Source: Sphingomonas cavernae (GTDB lineage: Bacteria; Pseudomonadota; Alphaproteobacteria; Sphingomonadales; Sphingomonadaceae). Taken from it: a DNA stretch of 64,000 nucleotides. The notes under the pieces are model-generated. The model did no database searches. It was not told the DNA's origin and saw nothing but the letters and a program-made list of their open reading frames with translations. Location: the NCBI RefSeq assembly GCF_003590775.1, contig NZ_QYUM01000004.1, positions 930,001-994,000 on the forward strand. The letters run 5' to 3'. The position numbers were made by a program, and so were the translations under genes. Numbering within the stretch: the stretch's first letter is position 1; each line of letters starts with the position of its first letter. Shown here piece by piece: positions 25,548 to 35,327 of the stretch.

Positions 25548-27551
25548 ATGACATCGCTTATCCGCGCGCTTTCGGGCGCGTCGCTCATTGCCTTTATCGT
25601 TCCCGCGCCCGCCTTCGCCGACGACACCGGGCCGATCGTCGTCACCGGTCAGAAAATCGAGGAAGCCGCGGCCGAGGTCGCGCGGACGTCCGGCGGCGCG
25701 GACACCGTCGCCGCTCCCGAATATGAGGACAAGGTCGCCGTTTCGCTGCGCGACGCGCTCGCCTTTTCGCCGGGCGTCTATGCCCAGCCGCGCTTCGGGC
25801 AGGAGGTGCGCCTCTCGATCCGCGGATCGGGGATCAGCCGCGGCTTCCATATGCGCGGACTGACGCTGCTGCAGGACGGCATTCCGATCAATCTCGCCGA
25901 CAATAACGGCGATTTTCAGGAGCTCGACCCGCAGATCTTCCAGCACATCGAGGTATATCGCGGGTCCAATGCGCTGCGTTTCGGCAGCTCCACGCTGGGC
26001 GGCGGGATCAATGCGGTGACCCCCACAGGCCGCACCGCGTCCGGCTTCGAGCTGCGCGTCGATGGCGGCAGCTTCGATACGATCAGGACGAAAGCCGCCG
26101 CTGGCTATGCCGATGACCGCGCCGATGTCTGGGCGGCGATCACGACCGACCGCTCCGACGGCGACCGGATGCACGCAAGCCGCGACTCGCTCCGCTTCAA
26201 CGGCAATGTCGGCCTGCGCCTTTCCGATACGGCGGAAACGCGCTTCTACGCGACGCTGAGTCATATCGATCAGGACCTTCCCGGCGCGCTGACGCTCACC
26301 GATGCGCTGACCAATCCGCGCAAGTCCAATGCGATCAACATCGTGCAGGATCAGGAACGCGACATCGACTCGATCCGCCTCCAGAACCGCACCACGCTCG
26401 ACCTTGGCAGCGGCACGCTCGAAGGCGGCGTGTTCTACAGCGGCAAGGATCTGTTCCACCCGATCTTCCAGGTCATCGACCAGAAGTCCGAGGATTATGG
26501 CGCCTATGCCCGGCTCGACCTGTCGGGCGCGATCGGCGGCGTAGCGGTCGAGGGGCTGCTCGGCACGACCGCGCGCTTCGGCCATGTCGATGCGCGCCAG
26601 TTCGTCAATGTCGGTGGAAATCGCGGCGCTCCCACCTCCTTCGCGCGGCAGGAGGCGCAGACCATCGACAGCTATGCCGAGTTGCGCGTGAAGCCAGTGG
26701 CCACGCTCAGCCTGATCGCGGGCGGCGTCTACACACATGGCGAACGCACGATCGACAACCGCACCAACCCGCTGCTTAGCGGCAGCGCCAGCTTCGACAC
26801 CTTCGCCCCCAAATTCGGCGTTCTTTTCGAGCCGCTGGCGGCCGTCCAGCTCTACGCCAATTACAGCCGTTCGGCCGAACTGCCCGGCTACAACGAACTG
26901 GCGCAGACCCAGGTCGGCGGGCTCACCGGCTTTGTCGATCTCGACCCCCAGCGCGCCTGGACCTTCGAACTCGGCACGCGCGGCACGGTCGGCATCGCCT
27001 CATGGGACGTGACGCTCTACCGGTCGGACATCAAAGGCGAGCTGCTGCAATATTCGGTCGTCCCCGGCGTCATTCCCGCATCGACCTTCAACGCCGATCG
27101 CACACGGCATCAGGGGATCGAGGCCGGGCTCGACCTTCGTCTCGCGCCCTTCGCCACGCTGCGGCAGGTCTATCAGCTCAACGACTTCGCGTTCAGGAAC
27201 GACGCGGTCTATCGCGATAATCGCCTGCCTGTGATCCCGAAGCACCTGTACCGCGCCGACCTCCGCCTCGGCACCGATCGCTTCGCGATCACGCCCAATA
27301 TCGAATGGGCCCCCACGGGCGCATGGGCCGACTATGTCAACTCGACGCGCGCGCCGGGTTATACGATGTTCGGTCTGGGCGCAGAGGCCAATATCCGCGA
27401 AGGGCTGACGCTCTTTTTCGATGCGCGCAACCTGACGGGCGAGAAGGCGATCGGCGACATCTCCGCTGTCGTCGTCGCGACGCCCGCCTCCGCCATTTAC
27501 TATCCCGTCGAACGCCGCGCCTTTTACGGCGGCGTGCGCGCGCGCTTCTGA
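25548..27551 (+). CDS. TonB-dependent receptor, metal/siderophore type
   Basis: A 667-aa outer-membrane receptor. The signal peptide is cleaved near AFA-DD, and a TonB box is present (PIVVTGQKIEE). The plug domain has VSLRDALAFSPGVYAQPRFGQEVRLSIRG and IEVYRGSNALRFGSSTLGGGINAVTP. The barrel ends in the aromatic VRARF. The arrangement DUF2946 protein, receptor, PepSY protein points to uptake of a chelated metal (iron or copper). The ligand cannot be assigned. Confidence 0.9.
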   Translation: MTSLIRALSGASLIAFIVPAPAFADDTGPIVVTGQKIEEAAAEVARTSGGADTVAAPEYEDKVAVSLRDALAFSPGVYAQPRFGQEVRLSIRGSGISRGFHMRGLTLLQDGIPINLADNNGDFQELDPQIFQHIEVYRGSNALRFGSSTLGGGINAVTPTGRTASGFELRVDGGSFDTIRTKAAAGYADDRADVWAAITTDRSDGDRMHASRDSLRFNGNVGLRLSDTAETRFYATLSHIDQDLPGALTLTDALTNPRKSNAINIVQDQERDIDSIRLQNRTTLDLGSGTLEGGVFYSGKDLFHPIFQVIDQKSEDYGAYARLDLSGAIGGVAVEGLLGTTARFGHVDARQFVNVGGNRGAPTSFARQEAQTIDSYAELRVKPVATLSLIAGGVYTHGERTIDNRTNPLLSGSASFDTFAPKFGVLFEPLAAVQLYANYSRSAELPGYNELAQTQVGGLTGFVDLDPQRAWTFELGTRGTVGIASWDVTLYRSDIKGELLQYSVVPGVIPASTFNADRTRHQGIEAGLDLRLAPFATLRQVYQLNDFAFRNDAVYRDNRLPVIPKHLYRADLRLGTDRFAITPNIEWAPTGAWADYVNSTRAPGYTMFGLGAEANIREGLTLFFDARNLTGEKAIGDISAVVVATPASAIYYPVERRAFYGGVRARF

Positions 27552-27566
27552 GGGAGGACGTAAACC

Positions 27567-28859
27567 ATGGACACCGCCGCCCTCTACCGCGCCGTGTGGC
27601 GCTGGCATTTCTATGCCGGGCTGATCATCCTGCCAGTGCTCGTCTGGATGGCGGCGACGGGCGCGCTCTATCTCTACAAGCCCGAGATAGAGCGCGCGGT
27701 CTATGGGCCCTGGACCGAGCGCCAATATACCGGCGATCCGATCCCGCTCGGTGAAATGGCAGAGTCGGTCGGCCTCCAGGCCAAGGGCCGTGTCACGCGC
27801 ATCGCTCGGCCCGCCGACGACACCGCGAGCTGGCAGATGACCGTCGAGCGCGCCGACGGCGAACGCCGCACCGTCTTCGTCGATCCAGCGCTGGGGCTCG
27901 TCATGGGAAACATCCCGGAGGGCGGGGTGATGAAGACCGTCAAGGAGCTGCACAGCCTGATCATCACCGGCCCCGTTGGCAATGCGCTGGTCGAGATCGT
28001 CGCGGGCTGGACGATCCTGCTGTGCCTGACGGGCTTCTACCTCTGGTGGCCGCGCGCGGGCCAGAAGGCGCTGGCACTGCGCGGTAAGCCCACGGGACGC
28101 TTGTTCTGGCGTGATTTCCACGCTTCTACGGGCGCGATCGCGGGCGCTGTCATCCTCTTCCTTGCCGTCACGGGCATGCCGTGGTCGGGCTTTTGGGGGA
28201 AACAATTGCAGGGCGCGGTCAGCGCGACGGGCATGGGCCGCCCCGCCGCCCCCGGCCCAGCGCCCTGGGAACACCGCGATCATCATGCCTCGGCCGAATT
28301 GCCCTGGTCGATGCAGGCGACTCCTGCCCCGCACGGTCATGGCGAGGGGCATATTGGCCCCGACCAGATCGCCGCCATCGCGGCCGCGCACCGCATCGGG
28401 CCGGGCTGGACGATGGTGATGCCCTCCGCCCCCGGTGCGCCCTGGCTCGTCACCGACGCCAGCCCCAGGACCGCCGACACGCGCGTGCTCTATGTCGACG
28501 CGGCGTCGGGCAAGGTGCTGCAGGACGCGAGCTGGGCCAATTTCGGCGGCGGCGCGAAGGCCATCGAATGGGGCATCGCGGTGCATCAGGGCGAACAATA
28601 TGGAGAGCCCAACCGCCTCGTCATGCTCGCCGGCTGCATCGCGATCCTGCTGCTCGCCGCGAGCGCGCCGATCCTCTGGTGGAAGCGCCGCTTCGCCGCC
28701 CCTCCGCCCGCGCGCGATCCGGCGCGGACCCGCGGCGTGGCGGCGATCATGCTCGCGCTGGGCGCGCTCTTCCCGCTCACCGGCGCGACGATGCTCGCGG
28801 CGCTTTCGGGCGAGTGGCTGTGGAACAAGCGGCGCAAAAGGTCGCATTTTGCAACCTGA
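27567..28859 (+). CDS. PepSY-associated membrane protein
   Basis: A 430-aa inner-membrane protein with four membrane segments: WRWHFYAGLIILPVLVWMAATGALYLY near the start, TILLCLTGFYLWWP near residue 150, IAGAVILFLAVTGMPWSGFWG near 195 and a last one near 345-365. Two periplasmic PepSY regions lie between. Members are thought to act as reductases that release metal from siderophores. The start follows GGAGG at 27555-27559, 15 bp after the receptor stop, so the two form an operon. Confidence 0.88.
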   Translation: MDTAALYRAVWRWHFYAGLIILPVLVWMAATGALYLYKPEIERAVYGPWTERQYTGDPIPLGEMAESVGLQAKGRVTRIARPADDTASWQMTVERADGERRTVFVDPALGLVMGNIPEGGVMKTVKELHSLIITGPVGNALVEIVAGWTILLCLTGFYLWWPRAGQKALALRGKPTGRLFWRDFHASTGAIAGAVILFLAVTGMPWSGFWGKQLQGAVSATGMGRPAAPGPAPWEHRDHHASAELPWSMQATPAPHGHGEGHIGPDQIAAIAAAHRIGPGWTMVMPSAPGAPWLVTDASPRTADTRVLYVDAASGKVLQDASWANFGGGAKAIEWGIAVHQGEQYGEPNRLVMLAGCIAILLLAASAPILWWKRRFAAPPPARDPARTRGVAAIMLALGALFPLTGATMLAALSGEWLWNKRRKRSHFAT

Positions 28860-28905
28860 CGCGGCTCGCGCTATCCTCTTCCGCAAAACACACCGGAGAG
28901 ATGCC

Positions 28906-29502
28906 ATGACGCTCGAGACGCACGACCGCGCGCAATTCACCGCGATGGAGAATGGCACGCAGGAAGACTGGATGAAGATCGCGAGCCATTTCGGCCCCTT
29001 CGCCGCGAATGGCGGCAAGCGCGTGCTCGATCATCTGAAGCTGCTCGACGGTGATTATGGCGGCTTTCCCGTCGACCGGCTCCAGCACTCGCTCCAGACT
29101 GCGACGCGCGCGCACCGCGACGGCCGCGACGACGACTATGTCGTCATGGCGCTGATCCACGACATCGGCGACACGCTGGGCGCCTATAACCATCCCGACA
29201 TTGCCGCGGCGATCATCAAGCCCTTCGTCTCCGAAGAACTGCACTGGATCACCGCGCAGCACGGTATCTTCCAGGGCTATTATTTCTTCCACTATCTCGG
29301 CATGGACCGCGATCTTCGCGAGAATTTCCGCGGCCATCCGCATTTCCAGGCCTGTGCGGAATTCTGCGAGAAATACGATCAGTCGGCCTTCGATCCCGCT
29401 TACGACAGCGCGCCCCTGAGCTTCTTCGAACCGATGGTGATGAAGCTGTTCGAACGCCCCAAACAGAGCCTCTACGCCCGCGCCCTCGACGACGCGGCTT
29501 AG
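28906..29502 (+). CDS. HD-domain protein of the predicted diiron type
   Basis: A 198-aa cytoplasmic protein. Metal ligands are visible in RLQHSLQTATRA (His), ALIHDIGD (the HD pair), AAYNHPDI-like HP and TAQHGIFQGYYF. This spacing matches the COG4341 group of HD proteins, relatives of PhnZ and inositol oxygenase, so an oxidative rather than hydrolytic reaction is possible. I chose ATG 28906 (MTLETHDRAQF). It follows the PepSY gene by 46 bp. The substrate is unknown. Confidence 0.8.
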   Translation: MTLETHDRAQFTAMENGTQEDWMKIASHFGPFAANGGKRVLDHLKLLDGDYGGFPVDRLQHSLQTATRAHRDGRDDDYVVMALIHDIGDTLGAYNHPDIAAAIIKPFVSEELHWITAQHGIFQGYYFFHYLGMDRDLRENFRGHPHFQACAEFCEKYDQSAFDPAYDSAPLSFFEPMVMKLFERPKQSLYARALDDAA

Positions 29503-29522
29503 GGGCTTCGGAAATCTCAGCC

Positions 29523-29610
29523 GTCACCCTGAACTTGTTTCAGGGTCTATGCGATCTGTCCGTCAGTGCCGGCCTTTCCGCGCGGATGCTGAAACAAGTT
29601 CAGCATGACG
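29523..29610. repeat. CACCCTGAAC-type inverted repeat, copy 3
   Basis: The left arm GTCACCCTGAACTTGTTTCA and right arm TGCTGAAACAAGTTCAGCAT match the copy at 13971-14063. The spacer differs (TCTATGCGATCTG), so only the arms are conserved. It sits between two convergent genes. Confidence 0.8.
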
Positions 29611-29625
29611 AATGATGAGTAGCCC

Positions 29626-29661
29626 AAAACAAAACCGCCGCCCCTTGGGGGACGGCGGCGT
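29626..29661 (-). terminator. Rho-independent terminator of the split TonB receptor gene
   Basis: Read on the minus strand, a hairpin with arms CCGCCGTCCCC and GGGGCGGCGG is followed by TTTTGTTTT. It lies 25 bp beyond the receptor stop at 29686. Confidence 0.8.
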
Positions 29662-31630
29662 TGTTCGTTTGGGTTCTGATCGCGATCAGAAGTCGTAGCT
29701 GATGCCGATCTTCAGACGCCAGACCGACGAGCTGAAGTTGATCTGGTTGTCCGCCGCAAAGGTGTTGCCGGTGAACCCGCTGATGATGTAGCGGCCCTGC
29801 GCGTCGACACCCGGCAACACCGGCGTGACAGTGCCCTGGGTGACCGCAGCGCGACCTGCCGTGGCGATGTCCTGGAGACCGGTGAAAGCGCGACGACGCT
29901 GAACGTTCCAGTCGGAATCGAGGAAGTTCAGGAAGTTGTCCATCGTGGCGTAGAGCTTCAGCTTGTCCTTGCGACCGAACAGACGCCCCGGCCCCGGAAG
30001 TTCCTGCGAGAAGGTCAGGTCGACATCGAAATACCAGTCATTGGAACAGGTATTCCGCGTGATGGAGCGGCCACGATATTTGTTCGCGCACTTCAACCCG
30101 CCGATGAAGGAATCCAGATCGGCCGCATTTTGCGCTGCAGTCCGAACGACAGCGCCTCTCGATGACAGCGTATCGACGAACACGACATTGGGGTCGTTGA
30201 TCCCGGTTGGGATGTAGGCCAGCGCATTGTCGTTACCCGAAACGCTGTCGGCAAACACACCGCCGCCCGAGAATGTCAGGCTGTAGGGCCGCCCCGAACG
30301 CGCGACGAAGGTGATGCCCAGACGCGTTGCGAGATCATCGAAGAACTCCTCCTTGAAGCTCGTCTGCATCGTGATGTTGTGACGGCTGCCGAAGAAGCCG
30401 CGCGACGCATCCGGGTTCTGACGGTCGAACGCGGCGCTGTTGTCGAAGTTCGAGCCCGCGGTCGAGTTGTACATGTTCCGGCGGTCTTGCGAGTCGGTGT
30501 ACGAATAGCCGAGGCTGAAGTACGTCGAACCACCATCCGTGAACACGCCGCCGTCGAAATTCTTCGACAGGATGAACGACGCGATCTGGCTGCGATAGCT
30601 GCCCGCATTGGTCAGCATCAGCTCGTCGTCGCGCGCCGTGCCGAAGCAGGCCGCATTGACGTTGGCGTAGGTCGGGTTCGGATTGACGCCGACGAACTTG
30701 GCGGTGCAGCCCGCGCGGGTCGGATCGATCGCCGCATAGACGGGACGGCCATCGATCGAGAAGCCGTTGAGGCCCTTCGTGATGTCAGGAACCTGCGACA
30801 GATCGACGATCGTCAGCGGGTTCTTGTATTTGCTGTAGATGTAATCGAGGTTGAGCTGCCAGCCACTGAAGAAGCCGGTGTCCGCAAAGTTCAGCTCGGA
30901 CGAGAAGCCGAGATTGGCGCGCCAGACCGTAGGCATCTTGATGTTGGGATCGATCGACTGGGTGTCGCCCTGACCGCGCGCGGCGGCTGCCGAACCCGAG
31001 GTCACGATGCACTGCGGCAGACCGGTGAACTGACCGTTGACAACGACATCGAGCTGCTGGCCCGTCGCCAGGCCACAAGCTGGGTCCTGCGTCGAGCCCT
31101 GCGAGAAGCCGCGACCGTCATTCTGGAAGGCGTTGGCGAACCAGACGACCGGATCGCCGCCCGAGAAGACGCCGACGCCCGCGCGGACCTGCGCACGGCT
31201 GAAGACCGCGAAGTCGTTCAGATCGTAAGTGAACGCGACGCGCGGCATCACGACGGGGTCGAGATTGCTGAAGCCGGTGGTGTTGGTGAAGCCGTAGCGC
31301 TGGACGAACAGCGGGTTCAGCGCAGGCGCGCCGCCATCGTACCAGTCCACTCGAACGCCCGCGACCGCACTGAGCTGATCGTTGATCTTCCAGTCGTCCT
31401 GCGCGAAGATCGACCAGATGTCGCGGCTGAAGTTTGCCGCAGCAGCATTGACGTCGCCCGTCGACGAGAAGTTGCCGAACGCGCCCTCGACCTGCCCGTT
31501 CACCACATTGGCTGCGCTGTTGGTCGTGTTGTTGTCGCCGCGGCCCGGCGAGAGCAGGCCCGCCTCCAGATCCGCGATGTTGCGGAAGCTGAGCGTGCCC
31601 GTCGCGTTCTGCACGAACAGGTTGAACAGC

Positions 31631-32412
31631 TTAGGCGGCGTGGACGAATTTGATCCAAAGCCGGATGGCAGCGAGATGGACCATGCCGAGGAAACTTGAG
31701 GGCGTTTGATCGTAGCGGGTGGCGACGGCACGATTGATTTTCAGCTTGCCGAACATTCGCTCAATGCCGTTTCGCTGCCTGTAGAGCTGCCGATCGTGCT
31801 CGATCCTTTCTCGGCGATTGGAGCGCGCCGGGATGACAGCCTGTATGCTGCGGCTCGCGAGATCGGCGCGAATGGCGTTGGTGTCGTAGCCTTTGTCGGC
31901 CAGCAGAGCCGCCGGAGCGCGGTCCGGCAGGCGGATCAGCGTGTCATAGGCCGTGCAGTCGGCGGCTTCACCACCAGTCAGGTGGAAGGCGACGGGGCGT
32001 CCTCGGGCATCAGCCAGACAGTGAAGCTTACTGGTGAACCCGCCCCGCGAGCGGCCAAGAGCGCGTCGACAAGTCCCCCTTTTCCGCCCGCTGCCGAGAC
32101 ATGGGCGCGAAGGGTGGTGCTGTCGATGCTGTAGTGTCCGGTGTCGGCCATGATCTCGGCAAGCGTCACCGACACGGCCTCCCAGACCCCGGCCTCGCTC
32201 CAACGACGGAACCGCCGGTAGATCGTGTTCCAATTGCCGTATTTTGGCGGGACATCGCGCCAAGCAGTCCCACAGCGCAGCCGCCAGAGTATGCCGTTGA
32301 CTATCGAGAGATTCTGCTCAGGCCTGCGGCCGCGCCCTCGGTTCTCTGGCTCGATCGGCAGCAGACCCTTCAGAACGCGCCATTCTGCTTCGCTCAGATC
32401 GCCCCGGCTCAA
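31631..32412 (-). CDS. IS5-family DDE transposase made by a -1 frameshift
   Basis: The first frame starts at TTG 32412 (LSRGDLSEAEWRVLKGLLP) behind GGAGGCAGG. It contains the first catalytic Asp in SIDSTTLRAH. The second frame continues GRSRGGFTSKLHCLADARG, with the second Asp in LLADKGYDTN and the Glu in NGIERMFGKLK. The frames join near the A4G5 run (CCCCCTTTT at 32075-32083 on the plus strand), a likely -1 slippage site. The TAA stop (31631-31633) lies outside the element, using the duplicated TA. Confidence 0.88.
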
Positions 32413-32480
32413 ACCTGCCTCCAAAAGGCAGCCTTGAATCAACCCACACCGTCCACGTCAACCAATTCGTCCACGCCGCC
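31634..32480 (-). mobile_element. IS5-family insertion sequence (IS427-like), 847 bp
   Basis: The termini are inverted repeats starting GGCGGCGTGGACGAATT, identical over 17 bp at both ends. The target TA is duplicated (31632-31633 and 32481-32482). One transposase gene in two overlapping frames fills it. Length, TA target and split transposase fit the IS427 group of IS5. The ends are intact, so it is probably still mobile. Confidence 0.93.
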
Positions 32481-34242
32481 TAGCGCGGTTCAGCTCCATG
32501 CCGACCTTGATCTGGTGATCGCCCGCGTCGAGCTTGGCGACCGCACGGTACTGGTCGACATTGGTGCGCAGGTCGTTCGCCGAGCGCGAGAAACCGGGGC
32601 CCGCTTCGACGGCGCCGGGCGTTCCCGTGGCCCCATTGTCGACGCCCACGACGATGCGCGGAATCGGGTTGCCCGACTGCGCTTCGCCGCCACCGACGGG
32701 ATCCTGAACGTCACGGACCTCGGAGCGCGAATAGCGCAGTTCGGTCTGCAGTGCATCGCTCCACTGCGAATAGAGGCGCGCCGAATAATAGTTCGACTTC
32801 GTGCCGCTCAGATAGAAGGTGTTCCGGCCGACCGCGGTGTTGGCGAAGGTGCCCGTCGTCGCGAGATCGTCCGCGCGCATCGTCGATTCCTCGAGGCGCT
32901 GATAGGTCGCCTCGAAGCGATGATCGTCGTTGATCTGAAGGTCGCCGCGGACGAAATAGCGGTCGTTCTTGAACGGGCGGCTGAAGACGAGATCGCCGGT
33001 GTCGATCTTGTAGACGCGGTTCAGGACTTCGCGGATCGCGTCGAACTGCGCCTTGGACACGCCGGGCATCTCGATCGGATAGTCGGCGCCGGTGGGGCCT
33101 TCGTCCTGCGACTGGCCGGCTTCGTGATGCTCATAGGCGCCAAAGACGAACAACCGGTCCTTGATGATCGGGCCGCCCAGATAGGCGCCCCAGCGCTTCT
33201 CGGGCTCGACCGGTGCCACTTTGCTGCCGGCGACCTTGTTGCCGCGCATGCCGTCGTCCGAATATTCGAAGAAGCCGCCGAACTGGTACTCGTTGGTACC
33301 CGATTTGGTGACCGCATTGATGGCGCAGCCCGTGAACTGGCCATAATCGACGTCGAACGGCGCGAATTGCACCTGCGTCTCGCGGATCGCGTCGAACGGG
33401 ATCGGTGTCGAGCTGCGCGAGGAGAAGCCCGTGTCGTTCAGGCCGTAGATATCGCCCTGGCTGATGCCGTCGACGGTGAAGCTGTTGCCGCGATCATTGC
33501 CGCCAAGGCACGAAATACGGTCCTGGCCCGAGCCGCCATCGTCGCGGTCGAGGCTGACGCGGGGATCCATCCGGATGACATCGCGAACGTCGCGATTGAA
33601 GCTCGGCGTGTTCTGGAGAATCTCGGTCGAGAAGCTCTGGCCGGGGCCGACGGCGACCTGGCTCAGCTTCACGCGCGCCGCGGTCACGACGATCTCGCCC
33701 GCGCCGGTCGTCAGCGCGAACTTGAGGCTCGCATTGCCCTGCAGGTTGAGCGAGATATTCTCGATGGTCTGGCCTTCATAGCCCTCAGCAGTCGCGGTGA
33801 CGGTATAGGGACCGCCAACCGTCAGGCCCGAAGCGTTGAAGCTGCCGCTCGCACCCGTAACCACGGTGCGGCTCGCGCCCGTGCGCGTATCGGTGATGAC
33901 GACCGTCGCGCCCGGGATCGGCGCGCCGCTGTCGTCTGCGATCGCACCCTCGACACCCGAAGTGATCTGCTGCGCCTGCAGCGGCGCGGACGGGAAGACC
34001 ATTGGAGCAGCAAGGGCGGCAACAGCCAGCCCGAGGTAAAGACGGTTCTTCATGTATTTCCCCCTATTGCGACTCGCGCCGCTTGCAACAAATGCAACCT
34101 TGTTCTGGCGCTGCACTGCAGCAAAACCGGAGCCCCTAGAAGCCCAAAATGTTGCGCAGCGATGACAACGCAAGAAAATTTCACACACTAGTGCAGATAT
34201 GCCACACCCTCCGAAAACAGGTGCGGCCGCAAGGAGTTGGCA

Positions 34243-35217
34243 TCAGGCGTTCCGGCCGCCTTCCAGCGCGGAGCGAAAGGCGCGGCGATATGCGCCCGGT
34301 GTCACCTGCATCTGGCGAACAAAGGCGCGGCGCATCGCGTCCTGGCCCGAAAAGCCGCATTTGACCGCGATCGCGTCAACGCTGGGCGGGCCCGATTCGA
34401 GCAGGCGTCGCACCGCGTCGATCCGCGCCTTTTCGACGAAGTCGGCGGCGCTCATCCCGGTCTCGCGGCGGAACACGCGCGAGAAGTTGCGCTCGCTCAT
34501 CGCCGCGCGCCTGGCGAGCGCCCCAAGCGAGTGATTTTCGTCGGGATGGTTGCGCACCCGCATCTGCACGCGTTCGATATTCTCGCGCAGCGCAGCGGGT
34601 GCGGCGAGGTTGACGCTGTATTGCGCCTGCCCTCCCGGGCGCCTGAGAAACGTCACCAGTCGCCGCGCGACCCACAGGGCGAGCGCATGGCCATGGTCCT
34701 CCTCGATCAGCGCCAGCGTCATGTCGATCGCCGCGGTCACCCCGCCCGCGGTGACAAGGCGGCCATCGCGGAGCACGATCCGGTCCGCTTCGACGCGTGC
34801 CTTGCGGAATTGCCGCGCAAGCTCGGCGGCATAGGCCCAGTGCGTGGTCACGCGCCGCCCGTCGAGCAGCCCCGCCGCGCCGAGCCAGAACGCGCCCGTG
34901 CAGGCCGATCCGTAACGCCGCGCAGCCTTCGCCTCGCGCCGCAGCCAGTCGGCCGCCGAGGGCGATGCCGGAAAAGGCACGCCATAGGCGCCCGCCACGA
35001 TCAGCGTGTCGGCAGGGCCATCGAGATCTTCGAGGATCCCGTGGGGAATAATGCGCATCCCCGACTGGCACGGAATGGCCTGAGCCTGTTCGGCGAGGAC
35101 GACGGCTTCATATTGGCGCTGCTGCGGCAGCATCATGTTGGCTTCGGCCAGCGCATCGAGAATTCCGCACAGCTCGAGCGAGTGTGCATTGGCGGGGGCA
35201 ATGATGGCGAACAGCAT
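34243..35217 (-). CDS. GlxA-type AraC-family regulator with a DJ-1/PfpI domain
   Basis: A 324-aa regulator. Residues about 1-185 form a DJ-1/PfpI-like amidase fold with the cysteine elbow in GSACTGAFWLGAAGLLDG. The C-terminal AraC domain (about 215-318) has two helix-turn-helix motifs (LGALARRAAMSERNFSRVFRRET and VDAIAVKCGFSGQDAMRRAF). I chose ATG 35217 (MLFAIIAPANAHSLELCG). The family senses small metabolites, often amino acid or amine derivatives. No obvious target operon is adjacent. Confidence 0.88.
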   Translation of the reverse strand: MLFAIIAPANAHSLELCGILDALAEANMMLPQQRQYEAVVLAEQAQAIPCQSGMRIIPHGILEDLDGPADTLIVAGAYGVPFPASPSAADWLRREAKAARRYGSACTGAFWLGAAGLLDGRRVTTHWAYAAELARQFRKARVEADRIVLRDGRLVTAGGVTAAIDMTLALIEEDHGHALALWVARRLVTFLRRPGGQAQYSVNLAAPAALRENIERVQMRVRNHPDENHSLGALARRAAMSERNFSRVFRRETGMSAADFVEKARIDAVRRLLESGPPSVDAIAVKCGFSGQDAMRRAFVRQMQVTPGAYRRAFRSALEGGRNA

Positions 35218-35327
35218 AGCGTTCCTCCACCTTCCGCGACTCGCCAGGATTATCCTCCTTTTGGAACGCCCGCGCAATTAGAGTGTTCGATTTCGCGCCG
35301 ATCGGACGCTTTCGGCCATGATGCCGT

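Larger units (their letters stand above)
29686..34053 (-). pseudogene. Oar-like TonB-dependent receptor split by an IS5 element
   Basis: The N-terminal part (34053 to 32481) has a signal peptide (MKNRLYLGLAVAALAAPMVF), a carboxypeptidase-regulatory-like domain (GVEGAIADDSGAPIPGATVV), a plug and the first strands, ending VGMELNR. The C-terminal part (31633 to 29686) resumes KLFNLFVQNATG and ends RLKIGISYDF. Removing the insertion at 31634-32480 with one TA restores GMELNRAKLFNLF and an intact frame of about 1172 aa. It was an outer-membrane receptor of the Oar type; as it stands only a truncated product can be made. Excision would restore it, so the loss may be recent. Confidence 0.92.

Noticed and set aside
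24372-26738. Very long minus-strand frame (788 codons)
   Set aside because: It is antisense to the TonB receptor and overlaps the kinase in another frame; Arg/Ala-rich composition marks it as a GC-rich shadow.
27000-29018. Long minus-strand frame (672 codons) opposite the PepSY gene
   Set aside because: It is a complement of three well-supported plus-strand genes and has no domain signature.
30379-31653. Plus-strand 424-codon frame opposite the TonB receptor
   Set aside because: It is the complement of the receptor barrel and has no ribosome-binding site or domain.
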